A stretch of DNA of 64,000 bases from Dipteris shenzhenensis (lineage: Eukaryota > Polypodiophyta > Polypodiopsida > Gleicheniales). Below, piece after piece: positions 40,798 through 52,871 of the stretch. The notes below the pieces were generated by a model. It saw only the letters and a program-made list of their open reading frames with translations. It was not told the origin of the DNA and made no database searches. The stretch lies in assembly GCA_047967505.1 (NCBI GenBank), contig CM106539.1, one strand, 5' to 3'. The position numbers and the translations under genes are program-made. How positions within the stretch are numbered: the stretch's first letter is position 1; every line of letters begins with the position of its first letter.

Positions 40798-43700
40798 CTA
40801 AGTAACCACAGACCTATGGGCCAACCCAAAAAAGTAGGAGATCTTCTCGGCTGCAAACTGGACCATAGGCACGTCCAAAACCTGGAACGGACCTCTTGGG
40901 ACTCTGATCATTTGCCAATGAATCCCATCTAGACTCCCGTCCATCTCTGGGTCTCTCAGTGAGTGCCTGAAGTAGGCCCCAAGCCCTAAACGGAAGAAAC
41001 TAGGCTGCTTGCTGTCTCGCTGAATCATCATCCTCAAAGGGACCCTAGTTTGAGAAAACTGACCCAACCAACTGCTGTCCATCCACATGTGGAGTCCCTC
41101 CCACCAAGACTCAGGGATGACTAGGTCAATCTCCAATCTCACTCATCCACTGCCTTGCCCCTCGCATATGCGCCCTATCTCCAAATCTCGCCTTTGCCTC
41201 CATGGGTAATCTGCTCCATCTGCCAAAGAAGCACGCTAGGCCACTGTCCCACAGTCCCCATCCAATGTGAGTCCGCTGTCCTAGCATACGCCCATCCTAA
41301 TCCCTTATCTCCGGGTGCCAAATGAGAGGCTGACGCTTGAACTCCTCTCTGCAATGGGGCTGAGCACGGATGAGACCCCCCTGCTAATCTATGCCATACC
41401 CTATAGAGGCTCCTCATCATAGGGGAGCCCTTCCCCGTAAAGGAAGCCTCTGAGAAGATCCATCTATGTGAATGCTGCCATTGCCCCCCAATGCATGGGG
41501 TGTTCCTAAGAAGCCCTTGTTGTAAGAGGAGCTTCCAGGGCTCTGTACCCCGGGTGAGGCCGCGTACCACCAACTTGCCCAAGAGGGCTCTACTCTGCAT
41601 CTCCGGATCAATGATACTCAAGCCTCCCAATGCCTACGGCATAATCACCATCTACCAAGCCACCCGAGCTCTGGTGTTCCTCGTGCCGTTCGAACCTGCC
41701 CAAAGGAAATTCCGAACCAAGCGTCGGAGTTGTCTAATGCAACTCTGTGAAAGCACCAACAGGAGGCAATGTACCATGCCGTGGCAAGAAGGACATGGTT
41801 TGCTACTAAGGCACAACCCGCTAGGGAGAGTTTGATCCAGCTCCAACAGAGAAGCTTGCGTCGAACACTCTCAAGAACTAGGGCGATCTGTTGCTCTACT
41901 TTAATATCAATACCCACCTGGCACCCGAGGTATCTCGTTGCCTGGCCCCACGGGATCCAACAGAAGCCAAAGGCACTCCCAAACTCTCGGATCTCCTGTG
42001 TCTTCTCATAGCCTGTGAAGAAACCAATGGATTTTGTCCACTTGATCCGTGCACCAGAGGCCTCACAATGAATAGCCAGAGCTCTCCAGACTCTCTCCAA
42101 GCTCGTTGTGGTGCCCTCTACATACAAGGTTGTGTCATCTGTAAACTTGGAATCGAACAGCTCCTCCTCCTATCTGATTGGGAGCCTCAACACTGTGAGG
42201 CCCGCCACCTGCGATCTCAAGTAGTAGCACAATACCTCCAAAGGAAGAGAAAGGGAGCTAGGGGACAGCCCTGGCGGACCGAGCACGAGAGAGAGAAGGC
42301 CTCGCCCATGTGTCCACCTATAAGCATCTGACTAGAGCTCCTGGCATAGAGCATAGAGACTCCTCTAATCCAACTATTTGAGAAACCCAACCTCTACATA
42401 GTGCCCTCTAGGAAAGACCACTTCACCTTGTCGTAAGCCTTCTCAAAATCCTAGAGAAGAATGGCCAAAGGCTGTGACTCCTCCTTGGCCCAATCCACTT
42501 CCTCCCAAAACATGAAAATGTTGTCCGGGATGCTACGCTCCTGTACAAAGCCAGCCTATGTATCATGAATGATGTCGGTAAGATGAGGCCGCAACCGCAA
42601 GCTCAAGATCATAGCAAGGATCTTGTATGCGGTGTCCAGCAGGGTGATCGGTCTCCACTGCTGGATGTCTGACCTATCTCCCCCCTTCGGGATCAAACAA
42701 ATCCATTCCCTGCTCAAGGACTGAGGAAGGGAATCCATGTTGAAAATCTTCTGGCAGGCTGAGCGGAAAGACCTGGCAATGATCTCCCACAAGTTACAAA
42801 AGAAGGCCGGAGTCAAACCATCTTTGCCAAGACACTTCTGGGTCAGGAGGGCCTTCAGGGCTTCTCAAAGCTCCTCGTCCGCCGTGAAAGGCTCCTCCAA
42901 TCTCCTACACAACTCCCTCGAGACTATTGTCGGAACATAGTCCCAAACTAACTCACGGACCACAAGGCAAGCTGGAGTCACCCTTTCCGCTTGAAAGAGC
43001 TGGCTGTAGAAATCTGTGGTTAGCTTTAAAATCTCTTGTGGATCAATGTGCAAGATACCTTGCGGGTCCTGTAATCGCTGTAGTTGTGTGCCTATCAATC
43101 GAGGCCCAGTGGTCTAAAAAAACTGCTTCGTCATCCTATCCCGCTGCTGAACCTAGTGGGCCCAGGTGGAGTGGTAGGAAAACTCAGCCCGCCAAACCTC
43201 CGTGTCCTAGAGCCCAAGGCACACGCTCTCAAATCTATCACTAAGCCACTGGGATCATGGGTCCTGTTCCCTGAGCCTCTATATGGAGGCAAGGTCTCGT
43301 CGCAGTGCATGCTCGCACTCCTAAAGAGCCCTCCTCTGTCTAAGGGCGTAGACTACGACTCTTGGCTGCTCCTCTAAATCGCATCTGCCACACAAGAAGC
43401 CTAGCCCTTGCAGACTATTGACTTTGACTGCTACAAATTATGTAATAACCAGCTGAACCTCGTCATCTTACAGTAGGTCCTCTAGAATGCAGACCCCCTT
43501 TTGGGAAAGACCACGGCGAGGCTACTCTAGGTGTAATACTGTTGGAGAGTGGTCTGACATCGTGGTGCCTGCTAGAATCCCTGTAGAGCCACCTCTGAGG
43601 AGTGCCCAGTCCCCGCATAGAAGCGATCCAGCCTCTCAAGCAATCCATCATGTCACCTTTGGCCGAATGAGAAGAGAAGGCTGCCAAGAATCCTGCTGAA

Positions 43701-44265
43701 CTCTAGCTCTCTCCACGGGTCTCTGCCGTTGTGATCGTGACGATGAACTGCTCCCAAGTGCTCAGCTCTACTGCTGGCATCTTGGAAAAGGAGGCACCCC
43801 TCTGCTTGTCCTCCCTGAACTCCAGGTTGTTGAAGTCTCCCGCAACGATCCAAGAGACAACATTTGCCAAACACTCTGTCAACCTCCTCCAAAAGGCTGG
43901 ACGGTGATGCCTGCACGCCAAGGCATACACATTCAGGATTCCAATCCTAGACTCTTCCATCTTGACTCCCATCCAAACTGCCTCCCCTGGGATAAGATCA
44001 CCCTGATCGTAGACCTCTCGGACCAGCGCCTGGGAGACCGAGATGCAGACCCCTCCGCTCCGTCCTACGACAGGAGACCACACCTCCGGGCCTCTCCCAG
44101 GAAGAAGGTGATGACATTGTCGGATGTTTGATGCTAAGAACATGTGCTCTTGCATCAAAAGGAAGTCCATTGCTCGCCCTACCACTGCCCTCTACAACTT
44201 CTGTCAAAGGATCAAGTATTGCGGGTTGTGAAGGCCGTGCATATTCCAACTCATGAGAACAGAGA
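40798..44265 (-). pseudogene. LINE-gamma copy F ORF2, degraded
   Basis: It begins MSWNMHGLHNP near 44265. The endonuclease region reads GGVCISVSQALVREV, VWMGVKMEESRIGILNVYA and WIVAGDFNNLEFREDKQRG. A linker (43.1 to 42.9 kb) follows, then the RT (LSREWICLIPKGGDRSD, QWRPITLLDTAYKIL, SVRQGCPLAP, FTDDTTLYVEG, IKWTKSIGFF, TRYLGCQVGIDI) and a C-terminal part (GGLSIIDPEMQSRALLGKLV). Stops and frameshifts are frequent. The 3' ~900 bases present in copy J are missing. Confidence 0.83.
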
Positions 44266-44714
44266 AGCAGAATATAAGGCTCACCTGTGGATGGGTGCCT
44301 GTTCCAAAAAAACTGCCTTTTGTGACTTTGAGGGGGGTTTGGAGAGCGAGTAGTCTATGTTCGTGCGACAGCGTACCAGGGTGGACACCGGCTCTATCCA
44401 ATCTTCCGTGCCCACTGCAACATGAAGGAGACGTCCACTCCGAACATCTCAGCATACTTCTGGAGTGGCCAGTAGTGTGCCGAATCAATCCTTGCCTTAG
44501 GCGGCAATCTGATAACCCTTACTATCAAACCATAAATCGGCTTCTCCCGCGTGAAGCTCAACTGGAAGTTCACTTCAGCACCATGGGTGCGCCGAAGACC
44601 TCCTTATGCATTCAGCTTCAGTAGCTAGTCTTGTGCCGTTACAAGATCCATCCACAGTACTATCCTTGCATGCAGGAGGTGCTGAAAGGAAAAAAACTGA
44701 TTTTTCAAAATAAA
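44266..44714. other. Junction between LINE-gamma F and the gypsy relic
   Basis: No domain was identified with confidence. A minus-strand stretch near 44530-44610 may be the end of a gamma ORF1, and the boundary of the gypsy element is near 44715. Confidence 0.35.
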
Positions 44715-47345
44715 AAAAAAAAGAGTATCCCAAGGTTGAAAAGAAAGGGTTTCAGCCTCAGAAGCCGAGGGGTACTCAACTTTCAAAGTCATATAAAGGC
44801 AAATCCCCATTCACTCCTGAATAGATAGCTGAATTTCACAGAGATGGGAAATGCTTTAGATGTGGGAAAGAGGGGCATATGGCTGCCCAGTGCCCTGAGA
44901 AGCTTTCGGAGGAGCAGAAAAAGCCACAAGTACCACCGAGGCCAATGGTGGGAGCAGTCCTAGATGTTTTGGGTAGTACCTCTGATCCAAAGGAAAAAGA
45001 GCTTTTGCTATCATGGGGAAAGATAAGAGATCAGCAAGCATTAATCCTATTTGATCTAGGGTCTACAGACAATTTCATATTGGAAGATTTAGCCCTGAGA
45101 TTAGGGATTAAAACTGAAGAGCTAGGCAGAGCTCTTAATGCTGATCAAATGTTCCAGGGGAATCCAGTGCAAGCTACTCCTTTGATTGGAAAGCTTTGTG
45201 TCCATGTGCAGAGCTATGTAGATCAGGAGGACTTCTTAATCTCTCCTCTCAAGCAGCATGATGTTGTACTTGGTACACCGTGGTTCCATCGAAAGGAAGT
45301 AGCAATAGAATACCCTGAGAGGGTGTTGAGTTTTATCCATAGGGAGAAAAACCAATGTTTAGTTGCCAGGAATAAAGGGGAGACTATCCCCATTGTATCT
45401 GATGTTACATGTGGTAAAGCAATAAAGTCTGCAATTTCCCCGTACATGGTTTTTGTAAAAGAAAAAGAGAATGATATGCATGCTGAAATGAATGATGCAG
45501 ACAAAGATAAATTTCAATTTCTTGTAAACTTTAAAGATTGCTTTTCCGATGCTTTGCCAGAGGAGTTACCCCCAAAGAGACTAGAAGATCATCAGATAGA
45601 GTTAATGCCTGGTAGTGAGCCACCAAATAGACCACCTTATAGAGTCAGTGCGACTCAGAGAGGAGATTATGGCTCAGGTGCAGGACTTACTGTCCAAAGG
45701 GTTGATTCAGCTCAGCTCGTCTTCTTTTTGCTCACCAGTACTTTTAGTACAGAAGAAAGATGGTTCTTTTCAAATGTGCATTGAATAAGATGACCATCAA
45801 AAATAGATTTCCGATACCACGCATAGATGATGTGCTTGGCCAGCTCAGCGGAGCAATAGTTTTCAGTAGGATAGACTTGAAGAGTGGCTATCATCAAGTC
45901 AGAATACAACCACAAGATGTGCATAAGACAGCTTTTCGCACTACATTCGGGTTGTATGAATACTTAGTGATGCCTTTTGGGTTGACAAATGCTCCAGCTA
46001 CATTCAATAGAATGATGGATCGCATCTTCCAAAAGTACAGGCATTTCAGAGGTACTTTCTTTGATGATATCCTAGTCTTTTCAAAGACAGAAGAAGAGCA
46101 CACGGAACATCTTGCTTTGGTATTTCAAGAACTTTGAAATCATCAGCTTTTTACCAATAGCAAGAAAAGTGAATTCTTTTTGGAAGAGATCCATTATCTG
46201 GGGCATATAATATCCAAGAATGGGATACAGATGGATCTTGCAAAGATAGTTTTTTGGGACTTTGCTCCTACTATAGGAGATTGATCACGCATTTTGCTGA
46301 TATCGCAGCTCCACTACATGACCTTACTAAGAAAAATGCAGCCTTCACATGGGGAATATCACAGAAGAAAGCATTCAATACACTCAAGGAGAAGTTGACT
46401 ACAGAGCCTATTCTTGTAGTCTCGGATCTTTATCAACCTTTTGATGTTGATTGCGATGCCTGTGGAGAGTGTGTCGGGGCTGCATTACATCAAAATGGAC
46501 ATGTAGTAGCATACGAAAGCCGAAGATTGCGTGATGCTGAAAGATATCTGGGAATCTATGAAAAAGATTTGTTGGCTATAGTTCATGCTGTGAACACATG
46601 GAAGCATTATCTTTTGGGTGCAGATTTTACTGTTAAAATAGATCACCAAAGTCTGAGATATTTTCTAACTTAGACAAAACTTTCCGAGAAGCATATGAAA
46701 TGGGCAAATATGCTGTCAATGTATCATTTTCAGATTGTCCACACTCCAGGTCTTCCTTGGATCCCCAGACAGATCGTCAAAGTGAAGTAGCAAATTCTAC
46801 AGCATTGGATATGCTGAAATGCTACGTGGATGACCAAGGTTCAGACTGAGAAAAGTACCTACCATTTGTAGAGTTTGCTTACAATAATATAGTACACAGC
46901 TCTACAGGGAAAGCCCCCTTTGAGGTCATCTATGGGAAGGTGATTCTACCACCTATCCTGAGGACCAAAGACGAAATATTTACAGCTGACCAGTTTGTGA
47001 GAAACCTCCAGACAGTTTACGGCCAAGTCCGGACAGCAATTGAAAGGTCTCAAGAGAAGGATAAAAGAGCTGCAGATAAGCATCGGAGACGGTTAGATCT
47101 CAAGGAAGGGGATTGGGTACTTTTAAAGTTCGAGAAAGCTAGGCTCTGCAAGTTCAAAGGCAAACAGAAAGTGTATGCAAAGTTATCTCCAAGGTACTAT
47201 GGCCCTTTCAGGGTTACAGAAAGAATAAATGAGGTTCATACAGGTTAGCATTGCCAGAGCATTGGAGGATTCACAATGCATTCCATGTGAGTCTTCTAAA
47301 GAAATTTCAGGGGCCAGAGTGGCATGTTGCCAATTTGAAATGAGC
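44715..47345 (+). pseudogene. Ty3/gypsy gag-pol relic with integrase deletion
   Basis: Order: a Gag C-terminal knuckle CFRCGKEGHMAAQC (44852-44893); a retropepsin-like protease (ALILFDLGSTDNFILEDL); the RT, which passes through two frames (a frameshift near 45660, a TAA at 45784), with [24 protein letters not shown] and catalytic FFDDILVFS; RNase H (TWGISQKKAFNTL, VDCDACGECVGAAL, YEKDLLAIVHAV). Integrase is reduced: sequence jumps near 46750 from the RNase H end (VHTPG) to PDRQSEVANS, with FAYNNIVHSSTGKAPFEV and the C-terminal GDWVLLKFEKARL and YYGPFRVTERI. The HHCC domain and first catalytic Asp are lost. No LTR was found. Confidence 0.87.
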
Positions 47346-47429
47346 TTGAAGCTCTTGTAATATTAATTCACGTTGGATTTTGTATCAAATAGCTCCATGC
47401 TGAACTCTTTGTAACAGATTCTCTCTATG

Positions 47430-47737
47430 CAGCTGTATTGGATGCATCAGTCAGCCTGTTCGCAGAGATGAGAGGGCTCAGAGCAGAGGGTCAGGCCGCT
47501 TTCACGCGAGACCATGGGACTATGGATCACATACTCACACTCAGGAGTGGATTGAGGAGGCCACATCACGGAAGGAGAGGGTATACTGTTGCTTTGTGGA
47601 TTTCCGCAAAGCCTTTGACATAGTACCTCGAGCTCGTCTTATCGCACGCCTACAGACACTGGGATTTGATCAGGAGATCATCTGGGCAGTCATGGCACTG
47701 TATGAAAGAGTCTCAAGCCGAGTTCGTACAGGCGCAG
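47430..47737 (+). pseudogene. LINE-beta copy D, RT part left of the nested TR-GAG
   Basis: 5'-truncated. Two frames read GLRAEGQAAFTRDHGTMDHI, CFVDFRKAFDIVPRARL and VMALYERVSSRVRTG, matching the RT palm of copy C. TR-GAG 2 begins at 47738. Confidence 0.8.
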
Positions 47738-48036
47738 TGTTGGTAAACTGAAAGGAAAGGAAAGAGTGGACACAAACTCAAAATACTTGCATTACTTGCA
47801 TTATGGAATGAAGAAGAGTGAGGTCCTTAAGTAGGCACCTCATACATGCTCACTGACATCACTGATGACTTCAGAGCTCCACAATCATCTCCTCAATCTG
47901 CTCCTAGATTCTCTCAATCATCCTATGTGGCTCTCCACCACCTAACTGTGCTTGTGGGCACCTAACTGTGCCTCTAGCACTCACACATAGAAACCAAGGT
48001 GTGCCTGAGGCATACACCTTGAGATATCCCAACAAA
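47738..48036 (-). repeat. TR-GAG 2 3' LTR
   Basis: 299 bp with TG...CA ends. It shares long stretches with the TR-GAG 3 LTRs (for example GGGATATCTCAAGGTGTATG), so both belong to one family distinct from TR-GAG 1. Confidence 0.85.
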
Positions 48037-48398
48037 CCCCCCCTCAAGGGAATGCCTCAGGCTATGTCAAGGATACATCTAGTCTCATAGTTTCTCATGC
48101 CATCTCATGGTGGTCAAGGATAAATCTATGGCTAGGTTCTCATGCTAGCAAGGGTTCCCATGGGTGTAAGGTAAACAAAAGGGATACAAAAAGACCTTCC
48201 AATGGTTATCTCCCCTGCATGTACATGCACACAATGTCTGCAGGAGGTACCATGGAGCAAAACATACACATGGCCTACATCATAAGGTGACCAGAGGTGT
48301 TTACAAAACACAATAGTTTATTTCATTCATTTTGGAGGACTATCCAGGCTGAGTACCTTGACATAAAAAGAGAGATCTGGAGCATACATAGAGATGTT

Positions 48399-49229
48399 TT
48401 AAAATGCAAAATCTTCAAAGGATGCCTCATCTTGTGGAGGCTCATCAACTGAAAGTAGATTTGCATTTTCTGTCTTTGCTTTGGCTCTGCAAAACTTCTC
48501 ATTATGGTTGTTCTTGCCACAGTGCTTGCATGGATTAATTTTGAAGCAGTCCTTTGAAAGGTGATTTGTCTTTCCACAGTGATTGCAAGAGGTATATTTG
48601 CCCTTCTGGACTTTTACAGCATAAACAGTGTCATTGCCTTTCCTGAGCTCCATATGCCTTTCTTCTTCTTGGAGAGCAGAGATAATACCTTCAAGATTAG
48701 GATTCGGAAGATTTTTCAAAGTGGTAACTATGTGATCATATTCTTCAGGCATACTCTTAAGTAACACTGCCATAGCATCATCTGGAGTAATAGGAGAGTT
48801 GATAGAAGCTAATTGAGTCATAAGACTCCGCATATAGTTGACATGAGCTGCTAAAGTAGTACCACTAGCCATCTTCAATTCAAAGAAATAGATTTTAAGT
48901 GATAGTTTAGAGATGTGAGAGCTAGCACCAAAAATCATGTCAAGCTTCTGCCAAGCTTCGGAAGGAGACTCCAAGTCAGAGATATGGTGAATATAATCAT
49001 CTCCTAAAGCAAGAGCAATGATACCATATGCTTTTTCTTCTCTAGCTGGATCCCTTGCCGGTCGTGTCAGAGTGGAGGATTCTCCAGCATTGGAGGCCGT
49101 AGAAGAAGCGGTAGGAGTAGGTTTGACAAGTCCCCATAAGTTCTCCCTCATCAATGCAAATTTCACCTTCATCTGCCATGTGTGGAAGCCCTTTCCATTG
49201 AACTTCTCTAGATTCAATAGGGTAGCCAT
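48399..49229 (-). CDS. gag: TR-GAG 2 Gag (UBN2-type, two zinc knuckles)
   Basis: The start is placed at MATLLNLEKFNGKGFHTW, 276 residues to the stop; the open frame extends 32 codons further upstream but without homology to other Gags. It has LGDDYIHHISDLESPSEAW, LLKSMPEEYDHIVTTL, EGIISALQEEERHMEL, and the knuckles CNHCGKTNHLSKDC and CKHCGKNNHNEKFC. It ends DEASFEDFAF. No pol follows before the 3' LTR. Length and knuckle spacing match TR-GAG 1 although the sequences are well diverged, which argues for selection on Gag. Confidence 0.9.
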   Translation of the reverse strand: MATLLNLEKFNGKGFHTWQMKVKFALMRENLWGLVKPTPTASSTASNAGESSTLTRPARDPAREEKAYGIIALALGDDYIHHISDLESPSEAWQKLDMIFGASSHISKLSLKIYFFELKMASGTTLAAHVNYMRSLMTQLASINSPITPDDAMAVLLKSMPEEYDHIVTTLKNLPNPNLEGIISALQEEERHMELRKGNDTVYAVKVQKGKYTSCNHCGKTNHLSKDCFKINPCKHCGKNNHNEKFCRAKAKTENANLLSVDEPPQDEASFEDFAF

Positions 49230-49745
49230 GAGAGGGTCTAACCCAGATATTGGGCAGTGTCTATCTCTCTTACAAGGCAAAAAATAACTGAAAGACTTCC
49301 AAAATATGAGCACTTGATGTAGCAAAGACTAGTGACCAATATTCAATCAATGATGCTTCTTCTTACATGCTTCATAGAAGTGGCTAAAATGAATACTTTC
49401 CAATCAAAACCAGGTCTAGCAATTCAAAACAAAACTGAAGCCACACTTGTACTGAAGTTATTGAAAGTTTCAAAAAACCAGAAATGCTAGAGTAGCATTT
49501 TATGTAGCATCATCTTCAAAAACTTGTCCAAAACTGTCAAAACTAAAAGGCTGAACTTGGAGGGCTTGTAGCTCACTCTTCAAAGCAAGGAAAAGAGGGC
49601 TTTCTGAAGCAAAAGAAAGCTCATATACCAGAGAGGGTCCAGCACAGAGGTTGGACGAAATCGTGCGCACTTTTGCCCGGGGGAGTTGCTACAGGCTGAA
49701 CCTGAGTTTTGACGATTTCTCCCTCGTTACTGAACCATCCCACTT

Positions 49746-51239
49746 CTAGGACCCTCGAACCAAGGCTCTTCTCTTCGACTCCTTGGTCCGACCAGCCGGT
49801 ATGTATGGTAGCCCTTGTTGGGGACCTGACATGTCAGAGATAGAGTGGACACGGGTGGAGCGCTTGCAGATCCTCATGCTCTCACGGATGATCCGGGGGA
49901 AACCATCTGTACCACATCACATCATTCAGACCGAGTTTGGTGCTTCTCCACTCCATATCGATGCAGCCTTTCAAACCATCACATATCTACACCGGGTTAG
50001 ATCATATGGGGACTGCACATCAGGGAGACAGAGGTTGCCGTGGTTGGCTCTCAATTCCTCCATGAGGTTAGTAGCAGAGGGAGACGAGCGATGCTGGTAT
50101 GCACGGACTCGCAGATGGTTTGTGAGACAAAGGTTCCACATCGATAGGATACCTCCTTTTCAGTACAGTTTAGATGCCCCTCCGGTACTCCCACCCACCA
50201 TCCCGATTGGGCCACATACCAACCAGGTCATTCGAGAGGATCTCCTGCACCTACACACCTTTAGGACCTGGTTGGAGCCGAGGGAGCTTCCAGTGAAACT
50301 GAGTTTCTACAGAGATTACTGTCTTCGCATTTCGGAGGAGGGATTCATCACACCACCGGGGTACACTGAGCTTCATATGCCTCACTCACTACGGATCTCC
50401 GTCGGACAGTTTCGGGTATCATCACACCGCCTCCGCATAGAGAGCGGCAGAGCAGAGGGGATTCCTAGGGAGCATCGCTTATGCATACTGTGCGACTGTC
50501 AGGAGGTTTAGTCGGAGAAGCATTTTATTTTCAGGTGCCCAGTGTACTACAAGATCCGAGGTCGCTACCACTTCCTCTTCAGAGACGGCTCCGGGCTCCT
50601 TTCGAGATTCCTAGCCTACCCAGATTAGAGATGCCTCGCGGCCTTCATTCACGAGGGAATCCGACATAGAGAGTACTTACTCAGGCGACGGGGCTTGGTC
50701 ACATCATCAGACACCTCTCAGAGCAGGATCACAGAGTTCTTCCCATCGAGTGGCATTGATCGTCCAGTCTCTAGCCACCGACGTGACAAAAACCCGGACC
50801 CGACGATCGCAGCACGACACACGAGACATCGAGGGGACACACATATCACTCTGGGGGACCTCCCGTCATTATTTAGACTCGAGATACGTCCCACGGGAGT
50901 CACGGTGGCTCTGGTCTTGCGTCGAGCCTCGTCCAAGAGACCGAGATGCACGGCACCCCTTGACAGGCACCAGCGTCCCATCACCAGCTATGCACCAGCC
51001 AGGGGGACATGACATACGGAGGATTCCGCTCCACTCCACCAATCCTTTTCTTTTCATTGTTACATCCAGATGTATTTGATTATGTATGATCAGACTTAGG
51101 ATTCAGCACGGGTGATGATGCTCGTTTCAGTAGCTCCACCCTTACTCTGATTTGTATCAGGTTTTCTCTCAGTCTCATAGACCCATCGGTCGTCCGAAAA
51201 GACTAATAAAATGTATTTCTTTCTTTCTTTCTCTTCAAG
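49746..51239 (+). pseudogene. LINE-beta copy D, right part with PIP-like motifs
   Basis: Continuation of D after TR-GAG 2. The frame 49783-50511 reads MVRPAGMYGSPCWGPDMSE and PPGYTELHMPHSLRIS; the zinc-binding end follows (CILCDC, then KHFIFRCPVYYKIRG) with stops at 50508 and 50625. Another frame carries SQSRITEFFPSS (PIP box at 50719-50742), PTGVTVALVLRRASSKRP and QRPITSYAP before TGA at 51010. The 3' UTR has the stem-loop at 51179-51192 and the tail AATAAAATGTATTTCTTTC. Confidence 0.8.
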
Positions 51240-51452
51240 AAATAAAATAGCTTGGGGGGGGTCCAGCCCGACATGTTGTCCTAGACCCTACCTGTCTGTA
51301 GAGAGAGGGAGAGAGAGAGGGAGAAAGAGAGCTCTTATGATGAGCGTGAGATTTCAGGATCACCTGGCAGAATCGTGGCCCTTGTTGCTGGGGGGGAGGG
51401 GTCTCCAACCAAGGGCTCCTGTGGCTCCTCCTCCGCAGGTGCCTCTCATCCT

Positions 51453-51506
<54 letters not shown>

Positions 51507-52582
51507 CCCCCTCCCTCTATCCCCCCCTCCCTCCCTACATCTAACCCATCGTCTGCAGTGTTTTCGAGCCAATTTACTTCGTTTCTTTTGTTTTTTTCCT
51601 ACCTGGGTCCACTCTCCCTCTGAAGGTGTCACCCAGGGGGTTTGGGACTCCTGTTGCTCCTGTTTGAACAGGTGAACAGGTGCTGTTGGGCTCTGGCCTG
51701 CTGACACTGCGTGTCCTACAGGGGTGGGGGGGACCCTGACCACGAGGGCAGTTTTGATGGCCCATCTGCTTGCACAACGAAGACACTCTTCTGGTAAATT
51801 GGAGATCTCCACTCTCTGACAAAGTGTACCCCCCTTGAGGGTCTCGAGGAGGATCAACTCTGGGAGGGTCTCCGTGCTCTCAACCACCAATCTGATTCTA
51901 GGGACCTTGTCGTCTACTACCACTGAAGCTGCCAAATCTGGCAGGGACTCCAACACTGTGCCAAACGCTCTACCAATGGAGGGAAGGATGGCTCTGTATT
52001 CCTTTGGAAGCCTCGAGAAGCGGGGCGTCACTGAGAATCGGGGAATATGGTGTGTCGTGTCTATGTCCTCCCCTGTGAAGCCATCGTACCAAGGGAAAAG
52101 GTATACTAGATGCGGGCCAAGGAGGATGGGGCTCTGCTCCACAAGTATCAAGGTGATAGCAGGAGAGCTCAGCTGGATGAGGAAGACACCTCTTCCGTAG
52201 ATGGTGACCTCCTGGATTTGGTCTCCTTCTAGTGTCAAGCTCGCCTGGATCCACTCTCTCACCTGTCTCCTTGTGGGAGTGAGGCCCACTATTTTGCCCA
52301 CAACTACCATGTCCTAAAGTGACTGGACTGCATGTTGCACCTGTTGCTTGTTGGCTGAAGAAAGGATAACTGTAACGGCTGTGGGATTCGAGGGTGCTGC
52401 CATAGAGTTCCTCTGGCTAGACCAAGGGTCACCACCAAGATTTTCTTTCTCCAAACAAGCACAAAAACTCCCACTACGAGGAAGGAAAAAAGATACAAAA
52501 GCCACCTAGACGGTGGGCAGGGAAGCTGCCTCACCCTGAGAAAGGCTAGGGAGAGCCCTTAAAGAAAGAGGCGGGCCGGAAA
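51240..52582 (-). pseudogene. LINE-gamma-type ORF1 fragment (DUF4283-like)
   Basis: Minus strand. A possible start MAAPSNPTAVTVILSS lies at about 52405, with a stop (VQSL and stop) before the main frame 52310-51360. The main frame has VREWIQASLTLEGDQI, GRGVFLIQLSSPAI, YLFPWYDGFTGEDID and IRLVVESTETLPELIL, an RRM-like DUF4283 type. The knuckle (ECLRC...GHQNC) is split by a frameshift near 51800. It runs into (AG)n at 51460-51505 (on its own strand). Assignment to gamma rests on ORF1 type and strand, not on a joined copy. Confidence 0.65.
51460..51505. repeat. (TC)n microsatellite
   Basis: About 23 TC units, followed by C-rich sequence. Confidence 0.93.
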
Positions 52583-52871
52583 TGATGGGATATCTCAAGG
52601 TGTATGCCCCAGCCACACCTTGGGTTCTATATGTGTGTGTGCTAGAGGCACAGTTAGGTGCCCATAAGCACTGTTAGGTGGTGGTAGATGCCACATAGGA
52701 TGATTGAGAGATTCTAGGAGCTGATTGAGGAGATGATTGAGGAGATGATTGTGGAGCTTGGTGGCTCATGTAGAGGTGCCTACATATGGACCTCACCTTT
52801 CTTCATTCCATAAGCAAGCAAGCATTCTAATTTCGTGTTCAGCTTCATGCTTTCCTTTCAGTTCTTCAACA
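52583..52871 (+). repeat. TR-GAG 3 5' LTR
   Basis: 289 bp, starting TGATGGGATATCTC and ending CTTCAACA, with the primer-binding site immediately after it. Confidence 0.9.

Larger units (their letters stand above)
47738..49745 (-). mobile_element. TR-GAG 2: gag-only LTR element, 5' LTR missing
   Basis: Minus-strand element inside LINE-beta D. Its 3' LTR is 47738-48036 (299 bp; TGTTGGGATATC...TACCAACA in element sense), preceded by the purine tract GAGGGGGGGTT. The gag frame is intact. Beyond gag it shares leader sequence with TR-GAG 3 (for example AGAAAGCCCTCTTTTC) up to about 49745, where LINE-beta D resumes. The 5' LTR and primer-binding site are not present, so this end was truncated or recombined; about 500 bases of LINE D are missing as well. 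Confidence 0.82.

Noticed and set aside
51360-51600. Arg-Glu repeat protein segment
   Set aside because: It is the (AG)n microsatellite read in frame, joined by chance to the end of a broken LINE ORF1.
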